Made by a program: the position numbers and the translations under genes | Shown here: piece after piece, positions 62,335 to 64,000 of the stretch | Numbering within the stretch: the first letter of the stretch is position 1 | How the letters are laid out: each line of letters opens with the position of its first letter | Source of the DNA: Aurelia coerulea | Lineage: Eukaryota; Cnidaria; Scyphozoa; Semaeostomeae; Ulmaridae | Direction of reading: 5' to 3' | Length of the DNA stretch: 64,000 nt | NCBI GenBank assembly: GCA_039566865.1 | Contig: CM076960.1 | Coordinates: 18,210,501 to 18,274,500 of the forward strand | Notes under the pieces: generated by a model | Seen by the model: the letters and a program-made list of their open reading frames with translations, nothing else | Database searches by the model: none | What the model was told of the DNA's origin: nothing

Positions 62335-64000
62335 GTCAGCGTTAATTTTGTTTTTTCTCTGTTATCGATGGAGTGCCAAAATGATGTAAATAGTCTCTTT
62401 CGTTGAATTTGAGCCATTTTATTAAGCTTTTGGCAGAACTACCACAAAACGTCATTATCTAAATGATTCCCAGCAGCCTCAAATCAGATCTTATGCAAGG
62501 AACCTTTCCATCTGCGTTTTCGTCGAGAATTAACTTTTTAATATTTTACTTAGTTAGCTTTCTACGCTCTAAAAGCCACTTTCAACAGATATGTGCAATT
62601 TTTCATTTTTCAATCAGGGCTTCGCTGTTACTATCTGCCTGCAAATAAAGTTTGTATTGGCAAAATTGCAGCAAGAAATTGGCATGACAGCTTTTCAGTT
62701 AGAGGTGAAAAGATTTGGGACTGGCTTTTATTTGAGGTGGAAAAGGGAACTTTGAGTACTTCCAAATAGCAACTCTTTCCCATCGTTAGCTTTCGCGAAG
62801 TCCTTTTGTTTTCATAGAACACGAGTAGTGCTTTCCCCCTATCTTTTAGAAGGAGGACTCCTTGAAAATCAGTTCATGTCAAGGAGTAACCCTCCTTGTA
62901 TCCTGGGTGCCAGAGCCAAGAATTTAGAATAAGAAATACAATTTTTATTTTATTTTTTGGCTCCTATTTTTTATATTTTGACTCTGGTACCCAGTGTACC
63001 CTCCTTGAATCAATAAATATAAAGAAAATTCAATAAATGCATTTGACGAATTTTCTCACTCTAACGATTCATAAAGAAAGCCTATGAATTTTTAACTTTA
63101 AATGTTGATTAATGTAAAAATTTCAAACACAGAAACTACGTTTAAAGACAACAGGAATTGCTACAGAATGTTCACAAGATGTGCTCAGAGTGGATAACGA
63201 GACAACATTTATAAATCAATCAATATGGAATAATTGGCTGGTCAATGTTGTAATAAGCGTATGAATTAATTTTATTTTAAAGCATAAAACGAAAATTATT
63301 TTTCAATATAAATAAATCTCAGCATTAATTCCTTAAGATCGATATGAATGTAATAATAAGATTGTTGAAGCCACGTTCTACCTGGCAAAATTTTCCGCTT
63401 TACTGCATATATTTTAAACCATATTACGATGCTTGATAACTACGGCATGGAAGTAAAATATGAATTCATGAACTAATCTGCCTTTAGCAGACTTTGAAGC
63501 TATTTCAAGCTAAATTTTCGAAATAACAAACATTCAGTTCAGATTGACCGATATTTACCGATATTTTAATGCAGAAATATACGTCTCTCTTAGGAGCTAA
63601 ATGGTTCATTTTGATTTGTCAAATTGCCGTGAAATGGCAATATAATATAGACTGTAAAATCATGATTAGGAGTAATTTTGGAAGAGAATTACCAACAAGT
63701 GTAATTACTTTAACCTTTATAAAGCACATTTGGATGAATACAATTAGAAACTTTTAACAATTTAGAGACAAATAAAATTTTTGTGAACAACTTGCTTGCT
63801 TTCAAAATTTTGCGTATAATGCCAAACGAAACAGTAGCTAAGATCGTGTACAGCTACAAATTGTGTGGAGATCATTCAAGTTGAGTTCTTGGAAATTAAA
63901 GATATTGAAATGGGAGAATTTTAAGAAGTTTTATATTTCCTAAGATAGAATTATTGTTGTTTATTTACTCGAACTTTAAGGTTAAATTCAGCAAATAAAC
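62335..64000. other. P3H intron 6 and window end
   Basis: No further P3H exon was recognised, although a frame after an AG at 63132 stays open for 43 codons. An inverted pair GTGCCAGAGCCAAGAATTT and TTTTGGCTCCTATTTTT-like text lies near 62908-63000. Otherwise plain AT-rich sequence. Confidence 0.4.

Noticed and set aside
63133..63264. Possible next P3H exon after AG at 63132, open for 43 codons in frame
   Set aside because: The predicted residues (KLRLKTTGIATEC...) do not resemble the expected start of the P3H dioxygenase domain, and the frame runs into a stop without a good donor. Composition is like surrounding AT-rich intron.

Overview
The window is animal nuclear DNA. It is AT-rich, its genes have several exons with GT/AG introns, and the gaps are packed with short inverted-repeat transposons, LINE tails and tRNA-derived SINEs. 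The gene set (CDC50/TMEM30, a rhodopsin-class GPCR, an F-box/LRR protein, PHAX, a leprecan-type prolyl 3-hydroxylase) and moderate intron sizes fit a marine invertebrate. An anthozoan cnidarian is my best guess, but no single feature proves it. All exon models below were built by reading splice sites and reading-frame phase by eye.

Layout. (1) 4491-11675 (+), possibly ending at 16050: a diverged TMEM30/CDC50 gene. (2) 18229-28483 (+): a second TMEM30A-like gene, much closer to the animal consensus. The pair is an old tandem duplication: both run the same way, introns sit at the same phases, and exons 2 and 6 are identical in length (134 and 166 bases). (3) 31564-33030 (-): an intronless class A GPCR of 488 residues with a very long third intracellular loop. 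(4) 37225-41789 (-): a three-exon F-box/LRR gene of 398 residues. (5) 44008-47876 (+): a four-exon PHAX gene (snRNA export adaptor) of 300 residues. (6) 54350-62334 (+): the first six exons of a leprecan/prolyl 3-hydroxylase gene. It has a signal peptide and four CxxxC motifs, and runs off the right edge before its catalytic core.

The genes are unrelated housekeeping or signalling functions and do not form a system. The most informative content is the mobile DNA, where many elements can be delimited with target-site duplications. There are at least seven insertions of a TAGACT/TGGACT-ended family with 9-bp duplications (Mutator-like by inference). A TTAA-flanked family looks piggyBac-like. 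Several families are flanked by TA (Tc1/mariner-like), including one element nested inside another. One element is TAA-flanked (Harbinger-like) and one has 8-bp duplications (hAT-like). There are also perfect foldback palindromes, five 3'-terminal LINE fragments and two tRNA-derived SINE types. No CRISPR array, rRNA gene or convincing functional tRNA gene was seen.

The gene-level observation most worth testing is in the second TMEM30 gene. A 114-bp tandem duplication across the end of exon 4 has created a complete, in-frame 42-nt candidate cassette exon.
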